Assembly (NCBI GenBank): GCA_015061945.1
Contig: SUVP01000003.1
Span: 1 to 64,000, forward strand
Origin: Opitutales bacterium
Lineage (GTDB): Bacteria > Verrucomicrobiota > Verrucomicrobiia > Opitutales > Intestinicryptomonadaceae
DNA length: 64,000 bases
Reading direction: 5' to 3'
Both the position numbers and the translations under genes were made by a program. Below are positions 55,601-63,886 of the stretch, in pieces (the first letter of the stretch is position 1; each line of letters starts with the position of its first letter). Under the pieces are notes generated by a model that was not told the DNA's origin, made no database searches, and was given only the letters and a program-made list of their open reading frames with translations.

Positions 55601-55899
55601 TCATTTTGCACCTCACCGATGTAAAAAATACATATCAAAAATTTGGCGATAAAGATATGACTGTTGTCCAATCTTTTGGTAATCCATCTAAATCAGAAAC
55701 GCCATTGCTTATACGCAACGGAAAGATATGTTTGACATTGAATTCTACTCTTGAAGGCTTTAAGCTCTATGCACTCCAAACCGACGGAAAGCGTCTTTTT
55801 GAAGTGCCGATAACACGCGAAAATAATAAAGCGAAATTGAATTTATCGGTACATAATTCGCAAGGGGCAGTGCTTGCATACGAGCTTGTAAAAGAGTAA
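52618..55899 (+). CDS. large secreted GH5-like glycoside hydrolase
   Basis: A 1093-residue protein. ATG at 52618 is chosen because GGGGA lies upstream and it yields the signal peptide MKKLVLCIALFSSTLPLLA. Residues of about 20-430 are beta-sandwich-like. Residues of about 450-830 form a TIM barrel: IRFYGANTCGTANIPSKEEA, MGLNIWRIHHYDDM, then Glu601 in VVVRNESSYL as likely acid/base and Glu747 in IITEWCY as likely nucleophile, as in clan GH-A families such as GH5. The last 250 residues are another beta-rich part. The substrate is unknown; neighbours suggest plant cell-wall glycans. Confidence 0.75.
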   Translation: MKKLVLCIALFSSTLPLLAQKFGAFEIIDKGAIEIQSNCMQAEFGGDYQQQALKNFKVEKDKNTYKVSGDFIVKARKGSGSIDFGGTVSTGGAVRKSKASCKFVKTIKKIKNGVEVESSFQTPEHNVGKDRMSYSIYLPTMLYKDRIWIDDTQIKEFPAKKKLFKAKKVKIVMQWRTLELDGDFECEVFTTKWSPSRSGMELVGVRIFYNKVSDTLYSLNLKISDFTILHKIMNISAVANAEIDLPIPEITSHFVGVRYKILPKRKGIVIPAGKSVEVDFKKSWSAYLAILNAFDKLTDDDKIVGKVIVNYVNNKQQVFEVGKSFTGELNSDKHPENATRAWTSQWKGKPVSLYTTEVKTGNALIKSVKFENNSSGNWTIAAVSCNREKVGAIRCDESYITANDLYQPIYYKRPVAKGSALDMSGILDAPAGKYGRIKVKDGKFVFEKTGKQIRFYGANTCGTANIPSKEEAIAMADQFARMGLNIWRIHHYDDMVTTSKNGDSAELNPEAMDKLDFLFAEMKKRGIYITTDFYTKRKLLPHEYDDIKYRGQNMKLVFAASDKAVKNLQRFITNILTHVNPYTGLAYKDDPAFFSVVVRNESSYLGTRNFVVRTPVDSEAMRPKFERWLNANKDKYPTLKSEHVRYQLFLLDAYDETHGKLIKTIKDIAPDLLVSDQNHWHGFLKKAMSTTYDFSSQNSYFGHPLFPEYKFSTPLQIRNDSPISNLGGSTVKAVDSQIFDKPLIITEWCYVPPNLHYAQGPFLVGAYSSLNELGGLCYFAFSHSSGAIFKNKKVSTFDFASDPIMSMAHRAAVMMYTRGDIQPSPVSFPTVVLTNYYRNGSIKFSNYRVPGYADLGLIGRVGHVVADKVENVKLPEDATAVLFSEPAWEKMDTKGALPLVYDKTNTFFSQIKKANIGKGKIDEQNNFYRSSTGELELDAKNENWKAVSPRTESFLLREGQSLQGKFASVKSEKSLASVLVSSLDKVDLKDSKRILILHLTDVKNTYQKFGDKDMTVVQSFGNPSKSETPLLIRNGKICLTLNSTLEGFKLYALQTDGKRLFEVPITRENNKAKLNLSVHNSQGAVLAYELVKE

Positions 55900-55900
55900 A

Positions 55901-55938
55901 AAAAAAGGCGAAAGATTTTTTCTTTCGCCCTTTTTTTT
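55901..55938. terminator. bidirectional terminator between GH5-like and GH78 genes
   Basis: A 9-bp perfect stem GGCGAAAGA/TCTTTCGCC with A run before and T run after it, shared by the two convergent genes. Confidence 0.9.
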
Positions 55939-58330
55939 ATTTCACAACTTCGATTTTTTTCGGAGTGATGACTTCGGTTTTGAATTTTCCATCATTCGAT
56001 TTTTTATATGATACCTTGATGTTTCCATTCGGTGTTGGATACGAAACATCGACAGAATCTTCAAAGAAGTTTGGCTTAATTGAAACCTTTTTCCAAGCAG
56101 GTGCTTCTTGTTTTATACCGCCCAAAATTTGAGGGAGCAAGAAAGCAGGGTGGGCACTCCAAGCGTGTGAGTGCGTGCCTTGAATTGAAGAGCCTTTCAT
56201 AAAAGTTTCAAAAGTTGTGCCGTATTCTGCAAATGGTTGCCATTCACGTTTGATAAAGTCGTAAACTTCTTTCGAGTGTCCGGCATCGACCATACATTGC
56301 AAGACATATACAACCCAATACGAACTCGGCATAGCAGTGAATTGTTTTTCGCCTTTCAAATATGGGAGCAAAATTTCACGTTTTGCTTTTTCAAAATCAT
56401 GTCCTTGTATATTTGTCATCTTTGCCATTACTTGTGCGTGAATAGAAGTCTCGGGCAGAGCTTTACCATTTTTTGCACCGTCAGCAAGGAGTCCATTTGG
56501 CAAGAGCAGAGTTTTTGTAATCGCCTTGCGAAGCCTGTCTGCACGAGCTTTGTAGACTTCAGCATCTTGATTTATTCCGTTTTCTTTGCATAAGCGATGC
56601 ATCTTTTCGAGTGCCTCGAGCCACCACATATTCAAGATAGTAGGTTGCCCACCTCTTTGGATTTTTGTCCAGTCGAGGAAAAGCCAAAAACGTTGGTCGT
56701 ATGAAGCTAAATCTGTTTGAGGGTCGATAACAGAATCGAAATATTTGAAGATAGATTTTACAGTGTCTCGATGGTTAAAGTATGCTTCAATTTCGCCTGT
56801 TTGCCAGTAATAATCCCATATCGAGAGAATCCAGATAAGCGAGAAGTCGGGCAAAATGCAATTATGTGCCATTGTCGGAGCGTGTCCATATGTCAAGCCA
56901 AACGGAGTTGGTTGCATAGCGATTGAACGAATCCCACGACGGAAAAGACGGGCATCGCCCGAGATGAAAAAAGTATTCCACGCTTGTACACGTGCGTCGC
57001 CCCACCATTGTGCTTGCTCGCGATATGGGGTGTCGACATACGCATCGAGCGAGCAAATCTTTTGAGTTTGCTTACATGCTTGCCAAATATCGTTAATCAA
57101 TTTGTTCGATGTTTTGAATTTGCCCTTGTCGCCAAGCGGGTATGCACTCCACATCAATGATGGAGTAATTTTTAAATCTGATTGCGGATTGTTTCGCACA
57201 CGGATTGTCAAATATCGCAAACCTGATAATTGGAAGAATTGGTGTTCTTGCGAGCCAGCACGGCAAATAAGGCGGTGTGCGGGCTTCAAGTTCGAGTGTA
57301 CTGTGTTAAGCCCCGAGCCGTCCTTTTCGCATTCAGTATAATAAATGTCGACAATTTCGCCACCTTTTGCGTTATCAATTTTTAATATCGGATACCCGAC
57401 AACCATTTTCCCGAAGTCGAACATCAAATTTTTAAATTCGCCATTTGGCGATTGTGTTGCCGTTGCAAACTTCGAGTTGTCGTTGATGTATTTCGATTGA
57501 ACTTTTTCGTTGATGAAAAGGTCGGCAACATTGCGATATCTGTATTCTTGGCTGATAGTCTTGCCCGAGCCTTGTGCGACAAATGTTTTCGGATAAATCA
57601 CAAACTCTTCCAACATTGGAATCATACGGGATTCAAACGTATGATTGGGCATAGAATTGTAAACACGAGTGTCGGTTAAGTTCCAATCTTTGTCGTCAAA
57701 ATTCAAGTCGGAAATCCACGCAGGGTCTTCAATACGTAAGTCGATATGTTCTTGATTATTCATCTGAATCGACAACGGCATAGTATCGCGTTCGCAACCG
57801 AGTTGCTGTTGCATCTTTGTTTTTGAACTCGAGATAATGAATTTGTCTTCGTCCAACTCGAGAGCAAAAATTACTCCGGCGATGCCTTGGTTGAGGTATC
57901 CGAAAGTACTTCTGCCGGCATTGTATGCACGAACAGCAATGAGGTTTTCGCCTTTCTTCAAATACTTTGCGATATCAATTTCGTCAAATGGTTGCGAGTG
58001 TTGGTATCCACGGGCAGGACCTGATGCGACAAATTTTCCATTTATATAAAGACGATAACATTGGTCAGCCGAGATATAAAACGGAGCCTTTTTAGGAATT
58101 GCATTCAAATTAAATTTCTGACGGAATTTTGCATAGGTATTGACGATATCGTGGAAACTGCCACTTCTCAAATCTTTCTTTGAAGGCCAGACCCAGCGAG
58201 CATTTTTGAGTGCTTGCGGAACATTAGCCCAAAGTGCAGGTGTTTCGGCTTTGGACGAACAAGCGTCGTTTGCGATTCCGACAGACATCGCAAAGAAATA
58301 AACAAGTGATAAAGCAATAATTTTTTTCAT
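55937..58330 (-). CDS. secreted alpha-L-rhamnosidase (GH78)
   Basis: A 797-residue protein with signal peptide MKKIIALSLVYFFAMSVGIA. A beta-sandwich region with YRLYINGKFVASGPARGYQH and YLKKGENLIAVRAYN is the sugar-binding front. The (alpha/alpha)6 barrel shows CSLDAYVDTPYREQAQWWGD, the DxPxRxE/Q site of GH78, with GTTFETF and SHAWSAHPAFLLPQILGG near the end. GH78 enzymes release L-rhamnose from rhamnogalacturonan and similar glycans. With the GH28 enzyme and the BMC locus nearby this gives a consistent rhamnose-using path. Length is in the family range. Confidence 0.88.
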   Translation of the reverse strand: MKKIIALSLVYFFAMSVGIANDACSSKAETPALWANVPQALKNARWVWPSKKDLRSGSFHDIVNTYAKFRQKFNLNAIPKKAPFYISADQCYRLYINGKFVASGPARGYQHSQPFDEIDIAKYLKKGENLIAVRAYNAGRSTFGYLNQGIAGVIFALELDEDKFIISSSKTKMQQQLGCERDTMPLSIQMNNQEHIDLRIEDPAWISDLNFDDKDWNLTDTRVYNSMPNHTFESRMIPMLEEFVIYPKTFVAQGSGKTISQEYRYRNVADLFINEKVQSKYINDNSKFATATQSPNGEFKNLMFDFGKMVVGYPILKIDNAKGGEIVDIYYTECEKDGSGLNTVHSNLKPAHRLICRAGSQEHQFFQLSGLRYLTIRVRNNPQSDLKITPSLMWSAYPLGDKGKFKTSNKLINDIWQACKQTQKICSLDAYVDTPYREQAQWWGDARVQAWNTFFISGDARLFRRGIRSIAMQPTPFGLTYGHAPTMAHNCILPDFSLIWILSIWDYYWQTGEIEAYFNHRDTVKSIFKYFDSVIDPQTDLASYDQRFWLFLDWTKIQRGGQPTILNMWWLEALEKMHRLCKENGINQDAEVYKARADRLRKAITKTLLLPNGLLADGAKNGKALPETSIHAQVMAKMTNIQGHDFEKAKREILLPYLKGEKQFTAMPSSYWVVYVLQCMVDAGHSKEVYDFIKREWQPFAEYGTTFETFMKGSSIQGTHSHAWSAHPAFLLPQILGGIKQEAPAWKKVSIKPNFFEDSVDVSYPTPNGNIKVSYKKSNDGKFKTEVITPKKIEVVK

Positions 58331-58407
58331 AAATAGATTCCTCTGTAAAAAAAATTTTCCACAAGTCCCAAAAAAATGTCAAGGGGAAGTTGTATAAATA
58401 TTTATGA

Positions 58408-58597
58408 TGGATCTACAATCTATCATTATTTAAAGAATTGCGACACTCATTTGCTGTGTACTATTTGCCTTTAACTGAAAAACGCTTATCTTACAGCAGA
58501 ACAAATGGGACACGCTGTTGACGTTTTAAAACAACACTACAATGGTCTCGCACGAGAAAAAGAAGCAATCGCATACTTTAATATTGAACCGAAATAA
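58408..58597 (+). pseudogene. C-terminal remnant of a tyrosine recombinase (integrase)
   Basis: Two adjacent frames together read like the end of a phage/ICE integrase. The first, from about 58408 to 58482, holds KELRHSFAVYYLPLTEK, with the catalytic-domain Arg-His-Ser-Phe. After a frame change near 58480 the second reads AYLTAEQMGHAVDVLKQHYN then GLAREKEAIAYFNIEPK and TAA, with the conserved GH and the nucleophile Tyr of QHYNG. The N-terminal and core parts are missing and a TGA lies upstream. It sits at the left edge of the AT-rich McrBC block, so that block probably came in with an integrative element. Confidence 0.75.
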
Positions 58598-58644
58598 TGT
58601 TTTATTTTAGAATATATTCTCATAAACAACTTCTAAAATAGATT

Positions 58645-60969
58645 ATGAAAGAACAATTTTTTAATTATTTGAGAGAGAATTCAGATTTCAAAAAATCGGG
58701 GAAAGCTCATAGTTATATTTCATACACTCGTAGAATTTATGAAGATTTAGGTATTGATATTTTCGATTATAAAACAATTGAAGATGTTGATTCGTTGTAC
58801 AAATCTTTTATAAAAGATGGTGTATACAACCAATATAACAGAGATAATCGTAGTTTCCCATCGGCAACGATAAAAAGCTATTTAGATTTCTTACGGGAGA
58901 ACCAGAATCATACGTTATCATTGTCTGATATTTTAGAAAAACTGTATAAAGAAAAGAAATTACAACCAAGAAATTATTGGGAACAAATATACAAAGACTT
59001 TCAAACTTCTTTCGGAAAAGATGCATTGTTATCTTTGTCTGGAAAAAAGTTATTATATAAGCTGTATGGCAAGAAAGAAGACGACAGCTTAACGTATAAC
59101 TTAGAATTCTCTAAATCTACTTCAGAACTCGGTGGGATAAAAGGTGGTTTCGCCAATAAATTTAGCTTGTTTTATAAAAAAGATAGAGGTGAATGGATAT
59201 TAAAAACAGCTTCAATATCAGAAGAAGAAGCTATTTCTTTCGCAGAACGTTCAAAGAAAGATATTCTTGAAATTATAAATGTGTGCGAATATCAAGAAGT
59301 ATATTCAGAACCTAATGAAGTTTTCTTTGGGAAATTAATCGACCTGAATCTTGATATTATAAATATAAATAATTCTTGGGTTATTAAATTATGTCATATG
59401 TTATTTCCAAAATTATTTTGTTGTTGGTATAAGTATTCCTATCAACGTTTTTATTTGGAAAAATTGAATCATAATTACGATGAAAATAAGGTTCGCAATG
59501 CAATAGAAATGGCATCATTGGCGAAGTCATATCAAATGACTACCAAGGAATTTTCTACTGTAATTGATGTTAAATTCGGACATCCTCCTGAAGTAAAAGA
59601 TATTTCTACTTCAATAGAGTTTGATGAAGATATGCAAGATACTCGCAAATATTGGCTATACGCCCCTGGTGAAAACTCATACTTATGGGAATCACACTAC
59701 CATAATGGCATAATGGCTTTAGGGTGGGATTCTGGAGATTTATCAGAGTATTCATCAAAAAGTGAACTAATAGAAGAGGGGTTCACTAAAACAACTGCAT
59801 TAGCATTATGGGAATTTTATTCTCAGATAAAAAAAGGCGATATAGTATATGTAAAAAAAGGTAGAAGAAAAATTATTGGTCGAGGCATTGTTACTTCTGA
59901 CTATGAATACGACGAAAATGTTGACGCTGATAAAACTGGATTATACCGACATATTAGAAAAGTAAATTGGTTAGACAATGGCGAATGGGATTTATCTGTT
60001 ATGGTCGCAATGAAGACATTAACGGATATAACTCAAGACCTAGCACTAAGAGAAGAAATAAATAACTTCTTTGAAGAATCTGATGAAGATATTTCAGAAC
60101 CAATAAAAACTTTTGAGTATTACACTAAAGAGGACTTTCTCGAAGATGTTTTCATTTCTGAAAGTGAATACGAAAGATTAAAATCTCTTTTACTTCGCAA
60201 ACAGAATATAATTTTGCAAGGTGCTCCTGGTGTAGGAAAAACGTTTATGTCAAAACGATTGGCTTATTCTATTATGGGAAAGAAAGATCCTGACAAGGTT
60301 ATGTTTGTTCAATTTCACCAGAGTTATGGATATGAAGATTTCGTTTTAGGATATCGACCAACTGAAAATGGATTTAAATTAGGATATGGACCATTCTACG
60401 AGTTCTGCAAAAAAGCCCAAGAAGATAGCGACAATCCATATTTTATGATTATCGATGAAATTAACAGAGGTAATATAAGTAAAATTTTGGGCGAATTGTT
60501 GATGTTAATAGAATCAGATAAACGAGGACAAAACATTCGCTTAACCTACGGCAAAGAACTATTTTCTGTTCCTAAAAATCTTTATATCATAGGTATGATG
60601 AATACAGCAGATAGATCGCTTGCTGTGATCGATTATGCGTTAAGAAGAAGATTTGCATTCTATCAAGTTGAACCTGCGTTTAATACATCTAACTTCAAGA
60701 AGCAAATTTCCGACAACAAGCTTTTGTCAAAAGTCGTAAATGCGATAGAACAACTAAACGTTGAAATTAGAAATTGTGAATCATTGGGAAATGGTTTCCA
60801 AATTGGACATAGTTTTTTCTGTGGTAAAAATATTTCAAACTACGATTCTACCACGATAAAAGATATCATTGTGTACGAAGTGATTCCATTGCTTTCTGAA
60901 TATTGGTTTGATGATCAAGATAAGTTTAATTTTGAAAAACAAAAACTTTTAGCTATTTTTGATGATTAA
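58645..60969 (+). CDS. mcrB: McrB-type GTPase with EVE-like modified-base reader
   Basis: A 774-residue protein of a type IV restriction system. Residues of about 1-330 form an N-terminal region of unknown fold. Residues 336-465 look like an EVE/YTH-like reader (YWLYAPGENSYLWESHYHNG, GDIVYVKKGRRKIIGRGIV), which would flip and bind a modified base. The McrB AAA domain follows with Walker A GAPGVGKT (526-533), Walker B FMIIDEINRGN (Asp604-Glu605) and the GTP-specificity NTADRS (653-658). It forms the motor with the McrC nuclease, whose gene overlaps its end. It is AT-rich next to an integrase remnant, so probably acquired. Confidence 0.9.
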   Translation: MKEQFFNYLRENSDFKKSGKAHSYISYTRRIYEDLGIDIFDYKTIEDVDSLYKSFIKDGVYNQYNRDNRSFPSATIKSYLDFLRENQNHTLSLSDILEKLYKEKKLQPRNYWEQIYKDFQTSFGKDALLSLSGKKLLYKLYGKKEDDSLTYNLEFSKSTSELGGIKGGFANKFSLFYKKDRGEWILKTASISEEEAISFAERSKKDILEIINVCEYQEVYSEPNEVFFGKLIDLNLDIININNSWVIKLCHMLFPKLFCCWYKYSYQRFYLEKLNHNYDENKVRNAIEMASLAKSYQMTTKEFSTVIDVKFGHPPEVKDISTSIEFDEDMQDTRKYWLYAPGENSYLWESHYHNGIMALGWDSGDLSEYSSKSELIEEGFTKTTALALWEFYSQIKKGDIVYVKKGRRKIIGRGIVTSDYEYDENVDADKTGLYRHIRKVNWLDNGEWDLSVMVAMKTLTDITQDLALREEINNFFEESDEDISEPIKTFEYYTKEDFLEDVFISESEYERLKSLLLRKQNIILQGAPGVGKTFMSKRLAYSIMGKKDPDKVMFVQFHQSYGYEDFVLGYRPTENGFKLGYGPFYEFCKKAQEDSDNPYFMIIDEINRGNISKILGELLMLIESDKRGQNIRLTYGKELFSVPKNLYIIGMMNTADRSLAVIDYALRRRFAFYQVEPAFNTSNFKKQISDNKLLSKVVNAIEQLNVEIRNCESLGNGFQIGHSFFCGKNISNYDSTTIKDIIVYEVIPLLSEYWFDDQDKFNFEKQKLLAIFDD

Positions 60970-62002
60970 AATAAAAAACATCTTCTATATGCTTTCGTAT
61001 GCGATGACTCCACTAAAAGAAAGTGGATATCATAAAACGTCCATTGAAGATTTTTCGCATATAGAAGATTTGTTTGCAATGATATTAGAAAAAGGAATAT
61101 CGAACCTAAAAAGGACAGGGTTACTTTGCGATTATGAAAACAAAAAAGAAGACTTAAATGTAATCAGAGGTAAAATAAACATATCGCAATCGATCGCAAC
61201 TGGGATCTACTCAAAACAAAGAGTTATATGTGAATATGACGAATGGACTGAAAATTCATACTTTAATAAAATACTAAAAGCATTTTTATTTCACTTGTTG
61301 CGTTCAGTTGATGTTCAAAAAGAGCGTAAAGAAAAATTAAGAAAACTTATACCATTCTTCAGCAATGTGGATTTGTTGTCTATTTACGAAATTCAGTGGA
61401 ATAAAGTAAAATATAATCGTAATAATGCTACATACAAAATGTTATTAGATATATGCAAATTCCTCTATGATGCATCAGTGTATACAACTGAAAAAGGAAT
61501 TCATAAACGACAAAAATATGATTACGAAAAAACGTTGCATTCCATTTATGAAAAGTTTTTGTTGGAGTATTTCAAACATCATTATCCACAATATATAGTG
61601 CATGCTCCGTACATAAGGTGGTCGCTTGATGATGGTTATGAAAGCGATTTCCTACCTGCGATGAAATCAGACATTATAATATCTGATAAAGAAACAAAAG
61701 ATACGCTAATTATAGATGCCAAGTTCTATACAAAAAGTATGAGTAATGGGAAATATGGAGAATCAATAAAACTTCATTCTCACAATTTGTATCAAATTTA
61801 TACTTATGTAAAAAATGAACAATTTCATTCTTCGGGTAAAGTTAGTGGAATTTTACTATATGCAAAAACTGATGAAGATATAACGCCCAATGGAACATAT
61901 TCATTCGACAACAGTAAAATAATGGCAAAGTCGCTCGATTTAAATCAAGATTTTGAAGATATAAAATTATTTTTAAATTCAATAATAGAAAACTGGCGTT
62001 AA
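60962..62002 (+). CDS. mcrC: McrC nuclease subunit
   Basis: A 346-residue protein. ATG at 60962 lies inside the last codons of mcrB (8-base overlap, ATGATTAA), so both are translated together. The N-terminal half is helical and binds McrB. The PD-(D/E)xK nuclease lies at about residues 220-260: Asp237 in KSDIIISD and Asp252-Ala-Lys254 in LIIDAKFYT. In McrBC the complex cuts DNA with methylated or hydroxymethylated cytosine; the base recognised here depends on the EVE-like domain and is not known. Confidence 0.9.
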   Translation: MIKIKNIFYMLSYAMTPLKESGYHKTSIEDFSHIEDLFAMILEKGISNLKRTGLLCDYENKKEDLNVIRGKINISQSIATGIYSKQRVICEYDEWTENSYFNKILKAFLFHLLRSVDVQKERKEKLRKLIPFFSNVDLLSIYEIQWNKVKYNRNNATYKMLLDICKFLYDASVYTTEKGIHKRQKYDYEKTLHSIYEKFLLEYFKHHYPQYIVHAPYIRWSLDDGYESDFLPAMKSDIIISDKETKDTLIIDAKFYTKSMSNGKYGESIKLHSHNLYQIYTYVKNEQFHSSGKVSGILLYAKTDEDITPNGTYSFDNSKIMAKSLDLNQDFEDIKLFLNSIIENWR

Positions 62003-62059
62003 AAAAATTGACTTATTTTATGTAGGAGTTTTTACTTCATTCATATTATATTTTTACCT

Positions 62060-62131
62060 GCCCCTGTAGTTCAACGGATAGAACGAGCGTTTCCTAAACG
62101 CCAAATCGTGGTTCGATTCCACGTGGGGGCG
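62060..62131 (+). tRNA. tRNA-Arg (CCU)
   Basis: A 72-base cloverleaf. The acceptor stem is GCCCCTG/TGGGGGC with discriminator G, the D stem GTTC/GAAC, the anticodon loop TTCCTAA with anticodon CCT, and the T arm CGTGG-TTCGATT-CCACG. The 3' CCA is not encoded. The outer anticodon pair is A-C, a small flaw. It follows mcrC by 57 bases. tRNA genes are common insertion points, but no copy of its 3' end was found in the window. Confidence 0.92.
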
Positions 62132-62189
62132 AGGGTCTGCTTTTATCCGTTTTTATATTTTATATTAATGATATTTTTTAATTGCGTTT

Positions 62190-62648
62190 ATGCTGTTTAG
62201 AGAAATCTTAAATGAAGAATGGAAATCTTCTGATGAATATGGTGGATTCGAGTTTTATTGTCCCGTATGCAAAGAAAATTTTTATAGCGATAGAGATGGT
62301 GCTCTAATGCCTTTCCCTTGCGACCATACCATATTTTTATTTCAACACGCCAAAGGTTGTTATGATTGTGATATCGCGGTGTCGTATGGTATTAAACCTA
62401 TTGATAAATCTAAAATATGTTCTTGTTGGGATTTTAAATCTCCTGAAATTAAAAATGAATTTTACCAAAGAATAATCGATGTCGGCAATTCTATAAAATT
62501 GGAGGATTTCCCCAATGTTATTGACTATTACAAGTGTTTCTTCGAGCGTATTGGCGATTTAGATGTTGATGAAATTATATACAAATATACTGAACATCCT
62601 ACGTTTCACAATGGTTGGCATTTTTATGCGTTTGGAATAAAATATTGA
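62190..62648 (+). CDS. unrecognised small Cys-rich protein
   Basis: A 152-residue soluble protein with AT-rich codon use like the McrBC genes. It has a CPVC pair at residues 24-27 and more Cys in PFPCDHT, GCYDCD and ICSCW, which together could hold a zinc ion. The C-terminal half is acidic and helical. No family was recognised. It lies alone between tRNA-Arg and the BMC operon and may be cargo of the same accessory block. Confidence 0.6.
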   Translation: MLFREILNEEWKSSDEYGGFEFYCPVCKENFYSDRDGALMPFPCDHTIFLFQHAKGCYDCDIAVSYGIKPIDKSKICSCWDFKSPEIKNEFYQRIIDVGNSIKLEDFPNVIDYYKCFFERIGDLDVDEIIYKYTEHPTFHNGWHFYAFGIKY

Positions 62649-62710
62649 AACTTATTGTAGGTAAATTTTTACCCATTATTTTTACGAAAAAAGGTTCATA
62701 AATAGCGATT

Positions 62711-62727
62711 GTTCCCAAAATGGGAAC
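62711..62727. promoter_or_regulatory. 17-bp palindrome upstream of the BMC operon
   Basis: GTTCCCAAAATGGGAAC is a perfect 7-3-7 inverted repeat, 144 bases before the pduL start. There is no T run after it, so it looks like an operator for a dimeric regulator, perhaps one that senses fucose or rhamnose. The regulator is not in the window. Confidence 0.5.
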
Positions 62728-62870
62728 AAGTTGAAGTTTGTATGTGTTTGCGTGGGTAGGTTTTGTGGAAATGTTGGGAAATTTTGGGATTTTCTTAATT
62801 TTTTTCTTGAAAATTTTGTTGCGTCTTATTGAATTATTGTCAAATTTTCTTTCAAGAAAGGAACTCTTTT

Positions 62871-63545
62871 ATGAATTTATCGAAGGATACGCCCTATGCA
62901 AAAATTGAACAGCTCGTGCGTGAGACTGTTTATAGGGAAATGAATTTAGCTGTGCCAACTCCAGCACAAGGTCCAAATCCTTTGCTTGTTAATGTCAGTG
63001 CAAGGCATGTTCACCTTACTCAAGAAGCCGTTGAAGCCTTGTTTGGTAAAGGTTATCAGCTCACTGTCCACAAATGGCTTTATCAAGAAGGTCAGTTTGC
63101 AGCGAAAGAATCTGTCACTTTAATCGGACCGAGAAGTCGCATAATTTCTAACTTGCGTATACTCGGACCATGTCGCCCAGAAAGTCAAGTTGAACTCGCT
63201 TTGACTGATGCTCGTGCGTTAGGTTTTGATGTTCCACTTCGCAATAGTGGCGACTTAAAAAATACTCCAGGTTGTATGCTTATGGGGCCTGCTGGTTTCT
63301 ATGAAATGCCATACGGCGTAATTCGTGCAGCTCGACACGTCCACATGAGCCCAGCTGATGCAGAATTTTACAATGTAAAAGATAAAGAATACTTGAAGCT
63401 TCGTGTATATGGCGAAAATTCGATAGTGTTTGAAAATCTCTTGTGCAGAGTTGATCCAGCGTTGCGTTTGGAAGTACATATAGATACTGACGAAGGCAAC
63501 GCTTGCAACCTCAACGAGTATTCGTTGTGCGAGCTTGTAAAATAA
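62871..63545 (+). CDS. pduL: BMC-associated phosphate propanoyltransferase
   Basis: A 224-residue PduL-type phosphotransacylase, which turns acyl-CoA made inside a microcompartment into acyl phosphate and recycles CoA. ATG at 62871 follows AAAGGA. Two metal-binding repeats are clear: NVSARHVHLT and RAARHVHMS, with the Zn-binding His pairs. Residues of about 1-30 (KDTPYAKIEQLVRETVYREM) form an amphipathic helix that could be the encapsulation peptide for entry into the shell. It is the first visible gene of a BMC operon and is followed after 42 bases by a shell gene. Confidence 0.92.
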   Translation: MNLSKDTPYAKIEQLVRETVYREMNLAVPTPAQGPNPLLVNVSARHVHLTQEAVEALFGKGYQLTVHKWLYQEGQFAAKESVTLIGPRSRIISNLRILGPCRPESQVELALTDARALGFDVPLRNSGDLKNTPGCMLMGPAGFYEMPYGVIRAARHVHMSPADAEFYNVKDKEYLKLRVYGENSIVFENLLCRVDPALRLEVHIDTDEGNACNLNEYSLCELVK

Positions 63546-63587
63546 ATTTAAATCTAAAAATACAAAATAAACACGAAAGGTAAAAAT

Positions 63588-63857
63588 ATGAGTCAATCAT
63601 TGGGAATGATAGAAACACGAGGCTTCACAGGCTGTGTAGAAGCCATCGATGCAATGGTAAAAGCTGCTGACGTAGAACTCGTAAAGCAAGTTCAAATTGG
63701 TGGCGGTTTTGTAACAGCAATCGTACGTGGCGACGTAGGTAGCGTTAAGGCAGCGGTTGAAGCTGGCAAGCAAGCAGCACAAGCTGTTGGCGAACTCGTC
63801 AGTGCAAACATAATCGCAAGCCCACACCCAACACTTCTCGAAAAGATGGGTCTTTAA
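63588..63857 (+). CDS. BMC shell protein (hexamer type)
   Basis: An 89-residue single BMC domain, the usual length of PduA/EutM-type hexamer-forming shell proteins. It shows SLGMIETRGFTGCVEAIDAM, the AADVELVKQVQIGGGFVTAI core and the GDVGSVKAAVEAG helix. Hexamers tile the flat facets of the shell, and the residues near the central pore (QIGGGF region) set permeability. It is in an operon with pduL and a second shell gene. Confidence 0.95.
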   Translation: MSQSLGMIETRGFTGCVEAIDAMVKAADVELVKQVQIGGGFVTAIVRGDVGSVKAAVEAGKQAAQAVGELVSANIIASPHPTLLEKMGL

Positions 63858-63886
63858 TTAACACCTAAACATAGGAAAATATATTT

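Noticed and set aside
62060-62131. tRNA-Arg as attachment site of the McrBC block
   Set aside because: No second copy of the tRNA 3' end could be found on either side, and the integrase remnant lies 3.5 kb upstream of the tRNA's 5' side.
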